Shown here in pieces: positions 33,512 to 45,692 of a stretch of DNA of 64,000 nt. The stretch spans positions 42,642,354 through 42,706,353 of the forward strand of contig CM038044.1 in assembly GCA_021397845.1 (NCBI GenBank). Direction: 5' to 3'. Position numbers and translations under genes: made by a program. The first letter of the stretch is position 1, and every line of letters starts with the position of its first letter. Source of the DNA: Areca catechu. Lineage: Eukaryota; Streptophyta; Magnoliopsida; Arecales; Arecaceae. Under the pieces are notes generated by a model. That model saw nothing but the letters and a program-made list of their open reading frames with translations, was not told the DNA's origin and made no database searches.

Positions 33512-34724
33512 TGCCCGATCGTCGTGGCCTGTAGCTGAAAATGACCTCGGAACGTGCCCCTGTCGCTCAGGATCCTGCTCGGACACCTGGACCTGCAAAA
33601 TAGAGGAGACCCAGGTCGGTGATCCCGGTGGGGGCACTCCGATGCTCAAGTCAGTGGTGATCCAGGATAACAGATCCTTCCGATCGAGCCCCGTAGGTGG
33701 ACTCCATGCTAGGAGGAGAAACTTGTGAAATGAGAGAGTGTGAATGGGTCAAGAGCAGAGTGTGGGCATGGAGCAGAGGAGAGCCTGAGCTAGGTGGCTC
33801 TGTCCATCAAGGCCATTCCTATGGGTCTCCAGTAGCCTAGAGCGGTGGCCCTCCTGTATATTGCCCTCTCTTGCTCGTTTTCTTGTTTGTGACCTGACTT
33901 ACCTTGTTTGAACTTTGGTGAACTCCTTTTAGCAAGGGTTGTTGCGTGCCGCTTACCTCGGGATCTTCCCCCCACTTGCAGGCATGTGAGACGATGTTCG
34001 GTGCCGTGCACGAGGTGCCTTTCCCCATCTATGATAGAGAACAGTGCCGCGCACTCTGACATTCTTTCTGGTTGCTCCATTTTGGGAAGCATGGCAGAGC
34101 TTCAATCGGCGGGCGGCCGCCCCCTAGATTCGAATCCTCTGGGTTGACTTCCTCTTTCGAGTGGCGCAGACGGTCAACCAGGAGCGCAGCACCTCAATCG
34201 GGGGACCCCTTCCCTTCCGGTGTAAGTGGTAGTTGGGGCAGTTATTATGGCATGGCGGGTGCCCCTCTGTGGTCCTTGGGTGGCTCGCCACCATCTAAGG
34301 AAGCGATGTCGTCCTTTGGCTGCAGGTCTCTTCGTCTGAGGTGGGGCGAACTCAGGAAGGCAGAGCTCGACTTCGGCCATGGTGTCTCGACCTCGAAGAG
34401 AGCCAGCCTGGTGAAGGAGTTTGGGCAGAGGCAGAGCACGACTTTGGCCATGGTGTCTCGACCGCGAGGGGAGCCAGCCTGGCGAAGGAGTCCGGGTAGA
34501 GGCAGAGCTCAACTTCGGCCATGGTGTCTCGACCTCGAGGGGAGCTAGCCTAGTGAAGGAGTCCGGGTGGAGGCAGAGCTCGACTTTGGCCACGGCATCT
34601 CGACCTCGAGGGGAGCCAGCCTGGTGAAGGAGTCCGGGCAGAGGCATCCTACATGACAGCTTCATCTGACATGGCGTATGATGGAGTCTGACATGGGTTC
34701 CATATCAACGATCCCACCACATCA
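33512..34724 (-). repeat. Element G 3' LTR with 71-bp tandem repeats (34361-34644)
   Basis: It starts TGCCCGATCG and ends CCACATCA on the + strand (1213 bp), with the ATTGC target copy on its left. Four head-to-tail copies of a 71-bp unit begin at 34361, 34432, 34503 and 34574. The unit contains CAGAGCTCGACTT, GGTGTCTCGACC and GCCAGCCTGGTGAAGGAGT. The Tat block GGTGGGGGCACTCCGATGC is near 33628. The right end is set by the adjacent polypurine tract. Confidence 0.75.
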
Positions 34725-34738
34725 CTTGCCCCCCAGTC
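34725..34738 (-). promoter_or_regulatory. Element G polypurine tract
   Basis: The complement of 34725-34738 reads ACTGGGGGGCAAG, immediately before the TGATGTGG start of the LTR in element sense. This is the usual plus-strand primer of Tat elements and fixes G as minus-strand. Confidence 0.75.
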
Positions 34739-35256
34739 TCAAGTCCCGTTGGCACACGATGCTCGGGACGAAGGGAGTAAATGCGGTACTGATGTGGAAA
34801 GGCAAAAATCTGGCACAATAATGGCCACGATCGCCAGCGCTTCATGAGGCAGTTCTCCAAACCAACATGGGGGAGCCACGTGGGCATGTCTGAGGAGCAC
34901 TTATTGCTGGTGCAGAATTCAGAGCGGCTATGGTTGAAATGAGGTGTCATCTTCGCTGATTACTGACACATGGCACAGATCCAATGGTGGCGGTGCTGTA
35001 ACGGTATGGTTAGGCATCTAGTCACTTTGAAAGGAAAGACAGTTTTTCCCAAAATACATCTCCTTTCAAATCTTGCATGCACGTCATCATACCAGAGCTC
35101 CTTCTCTCCCGATCGTCCTTGTCTTCCAAAGTTAGCTAGGTTCGTCTCCTTCTCCTTCTCCCTGCTAGGTAGAACCTTCTTCTAGGGCTAGATCTTCCTG
35201 GACCTTGTCTCTTTTCTTCTTCTTCTTTACCCTTCAACTTTGTCTTCTTCCTTTAG
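34739..35256. other. Spacer between G polypurine tract and antisense ORF
   Basis: No ORF with a recognisable domain is seen. The stretch 35075-35250 is CT-rich (CTTCTCTCCC, TCTCCTTCTCC, CTTCTTCTTC), which suits a plant promoter or 5' untranslated leader for the + strand ORF that follows. Confidence 0.5.
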
Positions 35257-36107
35257 ATGTCTTGCTTTGGTCCAAACTTCCATCCTTCGACCAACCAAAG
35301 TGAGGTTGAGCCTTCTCAACCGAGGTCGCCTTCTTCCTCCGATGAGGAGGAGAAAGAGATGTGCTTCGAGATCAGTAGGAGGTCCCCGCCCTACTGGGAT
35401 CATGATTAGGGAGTCTAGGGTTTGCCCTCCATCTCCTCCTCCAATTGAACCCGCCCTCAAACCCTCTCGGTTGACAGGTCCCGGTAGGGTTGCTTCGGCG
35501 ATCACCGTTGAGGAACTTGCGACCATCCAGGAGACCTACGATGTCCTGGACTCCATCTGTCTCTCGGTCCCTCGACCAGGAGAACGGGTCACCTCCAGCG
35601 GCTCGTACCAGATTGCCCTATATAAGGAAACCCTCATAGGGGGTCTTCGATTTCTTTTCCACCCCTTTTTTCTCTCCGTGCTGAGCAACTATCATCTTGT
35701 TCCTGCTTAGCTAGTTCTCAATGCCGTTAGGACAATTTTTTGTTTCATAGTTCTTTGCCACTTCCATGGGATTGTTGCCCATTTTTCTCTGTTCAGGATC
35801 TTCTTCTCCCTGAAATGCCACCCTTCCAAGAAGGGGTGGTGATCTATCTCCTCTTACCCACAGGGCATCAAATTTGAGCTCCCCTCTTCCATCAAAGGAT
35901 GGAAGAGTAAATACTTCTTCGCCTCGGTCGAGGTGGTCGACTGGGTTTGGAGTGACTGAGATCGGTCCCCTAACCAGAATTTAGTGGTCGAAGCGGCTGA
36001 TCGAAAGAGCTACGACTAGCTCCGTGCCGACCAGGTCCCCTCCCTCGAGGTTCTGCTGTCAGAGCAGAACCTATTCGAAGATAGAATGAGCTCAATATGA
36101 GAGTTGG

Positions 36108-36190
36108 GTGAGTTTGGCTTGAGCTTTATCTTCTTGTGCTTTCTCTTTGACTTTTTGAGCTTGGAGTTAACATTTTCCTTCTTCGTGTAG
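36108..36190 (+). other. Intron 1 of the antisense ORF
   Basis: The donor GTGAGT is at 36108 and the acceptor TTCGTGTAG ends at 36190 (83 bp). Joining the flanks completes a glycine codon (G+GC) and keeps the frame of the ORF; unspliced, the segment has no matching coding. The length, a T-rich 3' part and GT-AG ends fit a plant spliceosomal intron on the + strand only. Confidence 0.75.
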
Positions 36191-36349
36191 GCATGAAGTT
36201 CTCTTTAGATGACCTCCTCACACTCTCCCAGAAGAGGGGTCCATCGGTGGGGGTCAATGAGTCCCCCTCCAAGAGAGCTTGTGAAGAGAGCGGTGCGAGG
36301 ACTGCACCTGCTGCACCAGCCGAGCCGAGCGGGAGGAGGGCAGAACTCG

Positions 36350-36905
36350 TAAAGAAAAACCTGGTGCAGCAGAAGCCTACTCTAAGCATGCAATACTAGG
36401 GAGCAGGTATTGCATAATTAAAATTTTTAAGCATGCAGCGGAAAGTACCTACTCATGCACAGGATCTAATATATTATGATGCATGTTACAAAATATACAG
36501 GCATGTATAGGTAATTGCAATAATAATCAAATATATAATAACAACTAGATCTAGGCATGCATGATAACTAAAATAAAATTATACCTGATTGAAGCCGAAA
36601 TCCTCAGTTTTCAGAATTAATCAGCGACCGGTTGAACTCCTTCAATAGCAAATAAGATCTGCAACACAGCAAGAAGAAGAACGATCTGACCTCTCGAGGT
36701 GTCCATGTGTCCACCCTCTAGAGTATCCACGCGCAGGGCTCTCGCTGATTCGACTCCCGGATGGATGCTAGTCCTTCGAGAATCCAAAAAATTGGTCATG
36801 GTATGTGGAGCAGGGAATATCAAATAATCCTCACGGACGATCTTCTCCTAAACTCCACGAAGAGCACACACTGGAAACTTAAAATAGTGGAAGGAATACA
36901 CGGAC
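36350..36905 (-). repeat. Copia H 3' LTR remnant
   Basis: This segment matches 38708 to about 39270 (AACCTGGTGCAGCAGAAGCC, CACTCATGCACAGGATCTAA-type blocks, ATCAAATAATCCTCACGGACG). It ends abruptly at about 36905, where gag sequence begins. Only the 3'-terminal fifth of the LTR in element sense is left. Confidence 0.82.
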
Positions 36906-37115
36906 AACATTATACATCGGACAACAGTCCGATCAGAACCCACTTCAAATAAGTGTCTTGAACGAACTCCGAGTATTGGCAGGAGGGATTTCGGGTGCTG
37001 GATTCGTTATCACATAAAGGATCCACTCGTGCTCCAGGACTATCCTCAATCTTCGATACCAGCTATCGAAATTGGGACCCTTTCTCGCTATCGAGAAGTA
37101 ACTGGAGCGATACAT
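36906..37115 (-). pseudogene. gag: Copia H gag, first about 70 codons
   Basis: The start codon is in the complement of 37113-37115. The frame reads NFDSWYRRLRIVLEHEW and YVIT.PAPEIPPAN, matching the beginning of copia F gag at 17158, with four codons missing after the Met. A TGA occurs near codon 66, and the sequence meets the LTR remnant just after. It is a remnant only. Confidence 0.82.
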
Positions 37116-38707
37116 TTGAAGACTTTGAAGGAAAATCTAAGACCATATCAGTATATGAATTAATCAATTAAACCAAAAGACTTGGACTTTAGTCTAAAGG
37201 TCCCCCCCACTAATTTTTTAGATTGGGAGCCTCTAACTCCAATCCGTGAAATCATCATTTCATAGTGGGTACTGAAATCCAATAGACCACGTATGAGCCC
37301 GACTTTGGCCAGCTCACCCATACGCTCCTAAAGGTAGGTTCTCTAACCAATTTCTTCCCTAAGCAATTTCTAGTAATAAGTTTTGCCCCACAGAACCTCC
37401 AATCGGCCTTTGGGCCTCCTATTGCGGGTCTCTGGTTAGGTCCAACCATCAATATGACAAATCCAATGCTTTCAACTAACGAATGACCAAGCTTGACTTT
37501 GGCCGGTCCACCTGATCACCGTTAAGAAGGTTGCACTGAACCATCATCTATGAGAGAGTAATTCTAGTAACCGGATGCACACCCATTCTTTGGAACTGCC
37601 GATGTACACCAAGCTAAAGGACACATTACTAACCCACTCAATGGGAGGCTAAGACACCATCAACTCAATGACTTAGTCTTTTTCAGGACCTAATAATTTT
37701 AGAGGATTTTAATTAGATTGTGACATAAGAATAGAGAGAAGAACATGGATCAACCTCCCACTGATCAAATCAATTCTCAGGAGGGTTGAATTAAATTCAA
37801 CGAATTGGTCCATGGGCACCTAAAGATCAGTCAAGCTGATCAACCTGCGCGACATGGGTTAACTCGAATCAATAAGCTTTTTTAATCAATTCTGGTTGAT
37901 CATATTGGCCAGGTAGGTGAGATCATGGGTGAATAACCGCCATTAACCATCTTTCCTAGACACCAACCAAGTTGGCCAGGAAAGAGGTAGCCTCATGCAA
38001 CCATGATCAAAATTGCCGAACCTACTTAGACACCAATCGATTTACCAGACTCGATTAGACCAGCCTAAGGACTCGGGCTTTCCACAAAGCCACTAATTAG
38101 ATCTATTTAGAAGAATGGACTAACCCATCTAACTATTAGATAGATACTAAAGAGAAAGTCCATAATCAACATTTGATTAGTTCTCTTAAGTCCAATTCAA
38201 CTATCCTTAGGTCTAACCCAATTAATGAACCCAATCAGACAGCTAACCCAATTAACCCGGATGGCTTATTCAAATGACTTTTGGTTTCATAAACCCTAAT
38301 TTGGCTTGTCATTTTAATTAATCTTTCAATTCATAATTGTTAGATTATAAACCATGTTTTAATTAAAACATTTTTAATTAAATTCATGTAAAACTCTTTT
38401 ACATGTTTCATGCATCATATCTAGTTTCATCATATCTATTATAATATTGCAAGCCCTAAACATTTTAGACATGCCAATGTACATGAATCAGGATTAAAAC
38501 ACTTTTAATACCATAGGTCTCCTTTAAGGATCCTTCTGAAAAGGCCAACATAGATGAACCGCCTCATGCCATAAAAAATTAGGGATTTAAAATCCTGATT
38601 AATCTAGACACACGGCCATGGTGAAGGTCTCAACTAGGTTCCTAAAAGTAATCCCTAACATATGTAATCATGGTATGCTACACAGGAACCTGTGGCTCTG
38701 ATACCAC
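37116..38707 (-). promoter_or_regulatory. Copia H leader and initiator tRNA-Met primer-binding site (38694-38706)
   Basis: The complement of 38694-38706 is TGGTATCAGAGCC, one base from the LTR end, as in F. The leader aligns along its length with F's leader (for example the TTAGTGGGGG/TTAGTGGGAG block just before gag, and the ATGATGGTTCAGTGCAACC block). It has no coding. Confidence 0.85.
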
Positions 38708-41312
38708 TGAAGGAAAACCTGGTGCAGCAGAAGCCTACTCTAGGCATGCAACACTAGGGAGCAGGTATTGCATAATTAAAGTTTTTAAGCATGTAGCAAA
38801 AAGTACCTACTCATGCACAGGATCTAACATATTATGATGCATGCTACAAAATATACAGGCATGTATAGGCAATTACAATAATAATAAAATATATGATAAC
38901 AACTAGATCTAGGCATGCATGATAACTAAAATAAAATTATACCAGACCGAAGCTGAAACCCTCAGTCTTCAGAATTAATCAGCGATCAGTTGAACTCCTT
39001 CAACAGCAAATAAGATTTGCAACACAGCAAGAAGAAAAATGATCAGACCTCTCGAGGTATCCACGTGTCCACCCTCTAGAGTATCCACGTGCAGGGCTCT
39101 CGTTGATCCGACTCACGGATGGATGCTAGTCCTTCGAGAATCCAAAAAACTGGTCACGATATATGGAGCAGGGAATATCAAATAATCCTCACGGACGGTC
39201 TTCTCCAAGACCGCCTAAAGTCCACGAAGAACACACATTGCAAACTTAAAACAGTGAAAGGAATACACGGATGCAGAACAAATTTTCGCATTCAGATTTT
39301 CCATCCCAAAGTGTTCTCTCGATATTACATACCCTGCTCTTCCCTTCTCCCTCTCATGCTGCCTTCAACCAAATATAAAATGGCATAGAAGAAACCGTGA
39401 AGGCCCTTGCTCTGTTTTTTTCTCATATATATATATATCTCACGGCCTGCAGCCTCCCACCAAGAAATACAATCAGAGAAAACCCGTGTAGCCCTGGAAA
39501 TCACCGCAAGCCTTCTTCCTTCCTCTCTCCATCGCACGACTTGCAACCTTCAACCAAGATCTGCCATGCAGAGAAAAAAACCCATGAAGCTCTCGGAAGA
39601 CCTCGTGAGAGAAGGGAGATGAAAACCCGTGAAGGCTGGGAGGATTTCACGGATGCCCTCAATTATTTTCCTCTCCATTTTACACGGCCTTCAAATAACA
39701 TGAATCACCGGTTGAGAAATCCCGTGAGATAAGGCCGATCAAACGAAACTCCATCTGAAGATCTCTTGATTGGTGGAGAGAAAAAAAGGGAACCACTGGA
39801 AGAAAACCCATAAACCGTGAAGACCTGTTCCAACCTCTCTTGCACCTCCGAGTGTCCAACCATCAGGATGTATATATAGATGGAGAAATCAATCTATGAA
39901 GGCAAGGAAAAATGATGGAAGAGTAGTCCAGATAAAACACCGAAGAGGAAAACGTGTGCGGGAGAGAAGAACAGAGGACGTGTGGGAGATCTTCACCAAG
40001 AGACCAAGAAGAGCCAATCCAAATTGCAGTCGAACTCCATGAGATCTCATCTCATTTGAATCGGTGAAACAGGGAAGGGAAAACCACGTTGAGCCATTCA
40101 CCATGTAAACCAACCCAAGAAGAGACTGGTTCAACTATTCCAAATAAAACTTGGTTTATTTAAAACCAAAACTTGGTTCACCAATTTCAAAAATTGGTTT
40201 AATAAAACCCAGTCCGACTAAACCCAACCAATAATAAAAATGGGTCCAGTCCTAGTCTTCTAAGAACAATTTCTGGTTGACCCAAACCCATCCTGGTCGA
40301 TCCAAATCAGACCAGGAAAATCCAATATGTGCTCAAGAGACCATTTGACCTTAATACCGAAATGATTCTCAATCATTGATTGGTTCCTAGATCAGGAAGG
40401 AATCATCGATGGCGTGTGACCTCATAGGCTCAAACCTAAATGGTAGCACTGGAACATTTCCAGTACCAGCACAAGATACCATATAGTAATGGGTCCTAGC
40501 ATCCGGATAAGCCAAAGATGCGAGAGCAATCTATCGAACCTCTAGCATATGGTTACACTATAATTCATCCCTTTGACCTTCAATGCTCAAGATGACCTAG
40601 GGTTAGACTGCCAACCCTGACTGAGTCAATCCACAACATGTCTCAACCTTACAAGTCTAGTGACTCTTCACTGGGACTACCTTGGCCAAGGGACTACCTT
40701 GGCTAAGGATTTGCTAAATTGAGACACTACGAGACATTCAATCCAAACAATTTGGACAGGTCAATTCCATCTTGGTCCACCACTGCTCTACAAGTACTTT
40801 CATGTACCCAGAAATCTTCTATCACCGGATTAGAAATCCGGATAGTCCAGCACCAAAGCACAGGAAGATGCTTGCAAGCTACCATGGTGACCTTAGGTCG
40901 GAGGGACACATATATCCATATCCAATCGCGAGCAATCCTTTGGCAGAAAAGGAGCTCTACGGAGTCACATTCAATGAGATGTCACACATCCCACTTGCAT
41001 ATCATATCAGTGTCACCGCACTCTTTTGGTCAAGTGGACAACCAAACAATATGAACCACAACAACCTATACTTGATACGTTGTCGTCCTATACAATGTAT
41101 CCTTTGGTTGTGAACCATTTAAAGGACCACTCAATATATCCTCTTTATATCGAAGTCAGTGCAGTCCTAAGGACTTCATCACATAAATTGAGTTCATTAC
41201 AGGAAAATGAATGATGTGATGAGCTGCCAAAACAATATTCATATACAGATTATAATACTGAACACAACCGCCTACAATCTAGGTAATTGACTTTGGGACA
41301 CAATTCCCAACA
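38708..41312 (-). repeat. Copia H 5' LTR
   Basis: The 2605-bp repeat begins TGAAGGAAAACC and ends CCCAACA on the + strand. In element sense its first about 600 bases match F's LTR (GGAATTGTGTCCCAAAG, TAGGCGGTTGTG, GATGAAGTCCTTAGGACT). A TATATATA box lies in the complement near 39868-39877. Short + strand ORFs inside it are not convincing genes. Confidence 0.87.
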
Positions 41313-41503
41313 ACCCTCCCCTAAGCAGGGTAGGAGGACGATCGATCTGCTCCCGGTCCAAGAGCCCAAGGTGGCCGTTTGGGCTAGATTTGCTACTACC
41401 ATTGCCATCGTGGCATCTCCTTCCCCCGAGATCGTCAAGGTCGAAGAGGATGGAGAGTAGGAAAGAGTGGAGCCGGCGTCGGCGGTGCTGTTTGGAGTAG
41501 TGT

Positions 41504-43090
41504 TGATGCAGAACAAATAAGATGATGCAATATGGAAGTAAATTAAGACTAATTCTTTTTTTTTTATATATTTTCAGAAGTCGGCTTTGACTCAAAGGAA
41601 AGATAAACTAATGTTGAAAGAAACTAAGAAATGACAGAAAGCACAATTAAAAGGAATGGATTATCAGAGTAACTCAGAAGTAGGATCACTGGGGATTGAG
41701 AAAACCCCAGACCTAGGGTTTACTCCTCTTTCAAGAAATAGACGAAGAGAGAAGAGAAGGTTTTATACCTGACTGTGATATCTCTTGTTGCTTCAATTGA
41801 AGGACACTCTCGAGCAGATTGTAGGATCCTTGGAGATGGGATATCTTCGCAATGGATTCTCGGATTGTAGTCCTATGACAAGGTTGGCCTTCTTCTCGAA
41901 CTCAGGATCTGGAAGAAGAAGAACAAAAGAAGAACCAGAAACTCAAAGAAAGACATAGACCTGAGGACTTAATGAAGATTGTTGGATGTAGAAGTTCTGG
42001 AGATCTTGATACTGATCTGACTCTTCTTCGAACTTGCTCTGTAGTTGAAATAGTTGATCTGAACCTGGATGCTGGTGGACGGCCTCTATGTGGAAGAGAG
42101 GGGCCGTGGGATATAGATGGAAAATTAGGGTTTGGATTTGGAGGAGAGATGATGGGCGGCTAGGGTTTGGAAATTGAAGTGGCTAACTTAGGGTTTTGGT
42201 AGGGTTTGGAGATCTCACACCTCCTCAAAGTTCCTGTGGAACCCGGAATCACTCCCTCACGGAGCTCAACACTTGAATACAAGTGCGGAAGAGAGAAACA
42301 CAAAGTTGCTCACAAAGAAATTGATCTCATTCATCATTATGATTCAAGAGTTACATAGAGTTGAATATATAGACATAACAAAGAAATAAAATTTCATACA
42401 TTTTCCATGTGGGACTAAACTCCCTAGCATATACTTTTGGTAGAAAATATTCTTCCTCTTGGCCAATCAAAGAGTCCTACAAGGAGTAGGCGGCCCTAAA
42501 AGTCATGAAAATCCTCTCGAAAGGTAGAAAGGTGGCGCCTCCTAAGTCTTCTCCTTGAATTTAGGGTTCTTCCTTCAATGGTTCAACTCTTTTGGATACC
42601 TCCTTTTCTTTCTCCCCAAGTCATGGCTCTTCCCAACTTTGCTTTGGTCATTTTAGGCATGGATTGGGCGCCCCCTTGAAGTGCTCCGCAAGAAATGCCT
42701 CTTTCTTCCTTTAGCTTGGCCTTTTAAGGTATATATGGGGCGCCTCCTTGATTTTGTCTTCAAGAAAAATTCTTGCTCCCTTGGGTGTGGGGACCAAGAC
42801 ACTGGGATGTAGATGTGGTGCCTCCTGGACTCCGGCGTGTGGCTGGGAGTGTGGCGCCCACTTGCTTGGGCCTTGACCTGACTGGAAAAATGGCACCAAC
42901 CTGGAGAAGACCTAGACCACTACTAGGACTTGTACTGAGTCAACATGACTCAACAAAATGAAATGCAGACTCAAAGAAATAATCTGGTTGACCAGGTCAA
43001 CCTTTATTACAAACCCTAATCTTCGGGCAAGGTCATTCAGAGATCCAGATGGAACCTTGAAGTCTTCTTCTGATTCAAGTACCCACACCA
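41504..43090 (-). repeat. Solo LTR S1 of a chromovirus, 1587 bp, with target duplication
   Basis: It begins TGATGCAGAAC and ends ACCCACACCA on the + strand. It is flanked by AGTGT on both sides (41499-41503 and 43091-43095), so it is a complete solo LTR. The terminal sequences belong to the same chromovirus group as B, E and T (TGGTGTGGG...CATCA in element sense). The host antisense ORF continues in frame when one AGTGT and the LTR are ignored. A solo LTR implies the internal part was lost by LTR-LTR recombination. Confidence 0.92.
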
Positions 43091-43343
43091 AGTGTCGAGC
43101 TCCCACCGCACCTCAGATGCTTCCTCAGCTGGAGGAGTGGGTGACTTTGCATCAGTGACAAATAAGAGGGAGAAGGACTATCTCAGGGTGCCCTTCAGGC
43201 TGGCATCGAACACCTCCCTGGTTCAGGATCAGAACCTCATCGAGCGCATGATGGACTTCGCTGTCCAGTCTTGTGATCGATGGGAGAAGGCAGGGAAGCC
43301 CCTGGGTGATGCCATTAGCAGCACCTTCCCCCAACTCTTCTTG

Positions 43344-43417
43344 GTATGTATTCCTTTCCTTCACCTTGCCCCATTCCTTTCTTCTTGTCTATATGGCTGA
43401 TGTCTTCTTTGGTGCAG
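43344..43417 (+). other. Intron 2 of the antisense ORF
   Basis: The donor GTATGT is at 43344 and the acceptor TTGGTGCAG ends at 43417 (74 bp), phase 0. The exons read ...FPQLFL and LGAKLLL... in one frame after splicing. The intron is T- and C-rich. It is functional only on the + strand, antisense to the retrotransposon transcript. Confidence 0.75.
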
Positions 43418-44111
43418 CTTGGTGCTAAACTCCTGCTCATCAGAGACTACCACAGAAACTGGGCTAAGAGGGACAGGCAGCAAGGAGCACAGCTTGAGTC
43501 CCTGATGATCAAGGTGAAGCAGAAGAACGATGAGGCCTGGGAGGCCAATCTGAAGAACAAAGAGCTCCGAAGCGAGGTTGTAAGCACTGAGAGGTGCATA
43601 CAGGAGCTCGAGGTGTCCTTGGACTGCGAGAGGAGCCAGTCCTAGAGTAGGGCGGAAGAGCTCAAGGCCAAGGAGGCTAGGCTGAAAGAGCTCGACCCTG
43701 AAGCCGCCCAAGAGAAGGAACACCCAGTCCCTTCTGGCAGAACTGGGGGTGACGAAGGAGCGGGCAACCACCACCGAGAAGAAAGCCACCATTACCAAGA
43801 AGAAGGGCACAAGCGCCAAAGAGAAGGCCGCTGTGGTAGCCAACTCGGTGGAGGCTACAAAGAAGGAGGTCGCTGAGGTAGTCTGTCAGGCTGAGGTCGC
43901 CAAGAAGGGGGCCATTAAGGCGATGGCAAGATATAAGGCCTTCGAGGAGTTTGATATCGAGTTCCATGAAGTGGTGACGGACTGCTTCCTCAAGGGGTTC
44001 ATGTATTGCCAGTCCAGGGTGAAGGACCTTATCCTGGACAAGAACATGGATAGCCTCAGATTCCCGGATGCTTCAGGCACGAGCCCGACCCCTGACTTGG
44101 GCGAGGCGGAG

Positions 44112-45692
44112 TGATGGGGGACTAACTAAATGCAAGATGAAGGATGATGCAAGTGATTTGTTGGTTTTTTGATTTTTAGATTTTGGTGATTTTCTTTGGA
44201 TTCCCAAAAGTAAGTAAGAGTTGATCTAGGGTTCTATAATAATAAGAACTATCAAGCAAGCAAGTAGTCCCTAAGCAATGATAAAGAGAGGACCCCAAGA
44301 TTGAGAAATTCCATAGGACTTAGCTCTCCGATCAATACCTACTTAGGAGTCAGGGGGCAAACCTCAAAGATCTGAAGCGCCTGATACAGAGGTCACTCAC
44401 TCTGGCGGATGCGGCCTGGATGATCGAGCCGTCAACCCTGTGGATGCGCTAGCTGGCTATCCAAAGATCTTGATGGCAAGGGCAACCGACTCCGTACTCG
44501 TGTCATTTGGTGGACCTACGAGCATTCAAAGAAGGGTTAAGTTTCAATCGGAAGAAAGAAATAGAAGAATGAAAGAGAGTTGTTGTAGTGATGGTGGAGT
44601 TCTTCTCGATTCGGAGTCGGATGATGGAGTTGCGGAAGTGACGGTAACCTAAGGCCTCACACCTCTCGACGCCTGAAGGCGAAGGCGCTCCCTCATGGAG
44701 ATCGACGTTCCTAGTGAACGAAGGCAACCAAAGAGAAATTGGAACTCAAGAAATATAGTTTTTCATTCATCAAAGATTTGCTTTACAAAAGAGGGGTTAG
44801 GTCCTTTAAATAGGTACCTTAGGACCCCATTTGAAATTCAAATGAAAAATTACAAGACTTCTTGAATGGGTGCCCAAAAGTTTTGACTTTCTTTTCTCCT
44901 TGGCTGACCAAGATCTGGACTTGATTGGGCGTGGCATGATGCAAGGCTTGGAGGAGAGATCTTGGCACCTTGAACTTGAAAAGTAGCTCCTTTGTTATGG
45001 AAGAAAACATGAAGTGAGGCTTGGAGCGAGGCATGTGTTCTTCTTCCTTCCTTGGTTGTGCATCCCTTTTTGGTACAAAGAATGACATGGGGAGTGGGAA
45101 GTGGAGGCTCCCATGGATCTTGTCCCTTCCTTCCAAAGAGGTTCAAACAATTTGGGAAGAAGACTTGATTGGAGGGCTTGAAGCAATGGAATTGAATTCC
45201 CAACTTCAACTCCCCTTTGACCTTCTCTTTGGCCGACCATCTTTTCTTGGGAAGAGCATGATGTGGGAGAGGGAAAGAGGGAGTGAGTCAAGTGATATGT
45301 TCCCCCCATTTGGGCGTCCAAAGATGAAAAGTGTGCCGCCCACACGGCAAGATGTCATGGTGCCACATAGGATGAAAAGGTGGGCCCTGAGCTGAGTTGG
45401 ATTTCTTCCTGATTTGGCTCCAAAGAGACTAATTTTAAGACCAATTCTTACATGGACCCATACTTCAAACAGACTCAGACTGGACTCATTTTATGACTGG
45501 ACTCAGTATAGGACATAATTTGACCCAATTGGTCAAAGTACAGACTAGACATGAGACTTAATTCAAAGCAAAAGAAAATTACAAGGTTGAGGCTAGGCTT
45601 AAAGCCTTATTACAAGACCCAAAAAATTGGAACCCTAATTGGACAACCATAGAGGGTTGAGGAGCCTCTGTCGGATTCTGGTGCCCACACCA
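44112..45692 (-). repeat. Solo LTR S2 of a chromovirus related to B, 1581 bp, with target duplication
   Basis: It starts TGATGGGGGACTAACTAAATG (compare B's TGATGGGGAACTAATATGCATG) and ends CTGGTGCCCACACCA. It is flanked by CGGAG (44107-44111) and TGGAG (45693-45697), one C-to-T difference at a CpG. The host antisense ORF continues in frame across it. A TATA-like TATTTAAAG is in the complement near 44811-44819. Confidence 0.9.

Larger units (their letters stand above)
36350..41312 (-). mobile_element. Copia element H, deletion derivative related to F
   Basis: In element sense there is a complete 5' LTR (complement of 38708-41312, 2605 bp, starting TGTTGGGAATTG). Then come the primer site, a 1.5-kb leader, the first about 210 bp of gag, and directly the last about 556 bp of the LTR (36350-36905). 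Everything from early gag to most of the 3' LTR is deleted. LTR, leader and gag start are homologous to copia F. The left tip is damaged: the LTR end TGAAGGAAAACC is not intact, and the host frame appears to run into the shared AAAA/AACC bases, suggesting a microhomology deletion. No 5-bp duplication can be read. Confidence 0.82.

Noticed and set aside
33790..34147. Overlapping ORFs of 79-100 residues that might be a small host gene
   Set aside because: The region lies inside G's 3' LTR, bounded by TG...CA and the polypurine tract, and matches no family.
34174..34665. 163-residue minus ORF in the G LTR
   Set aside because: It is created by the 71-bp tandem repeats, whose length is not a multiple of three. 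The translated repeats change frame and resemble no protein.
40719..41113. Overlapping + strand ORFs of about 110 residues in the copia H LTR
   Set aside because: Equivalent short ORFs appear antisense in the F LTRs. They lie in LTR sequence, lack domains and overlap each other in different frames.
44440..45395. Several 70-125-residue ORFs on both strands
   Set aside because: All fall inside solo LTR S2, which is delimited by its target duplication. None has a recognisable domain.
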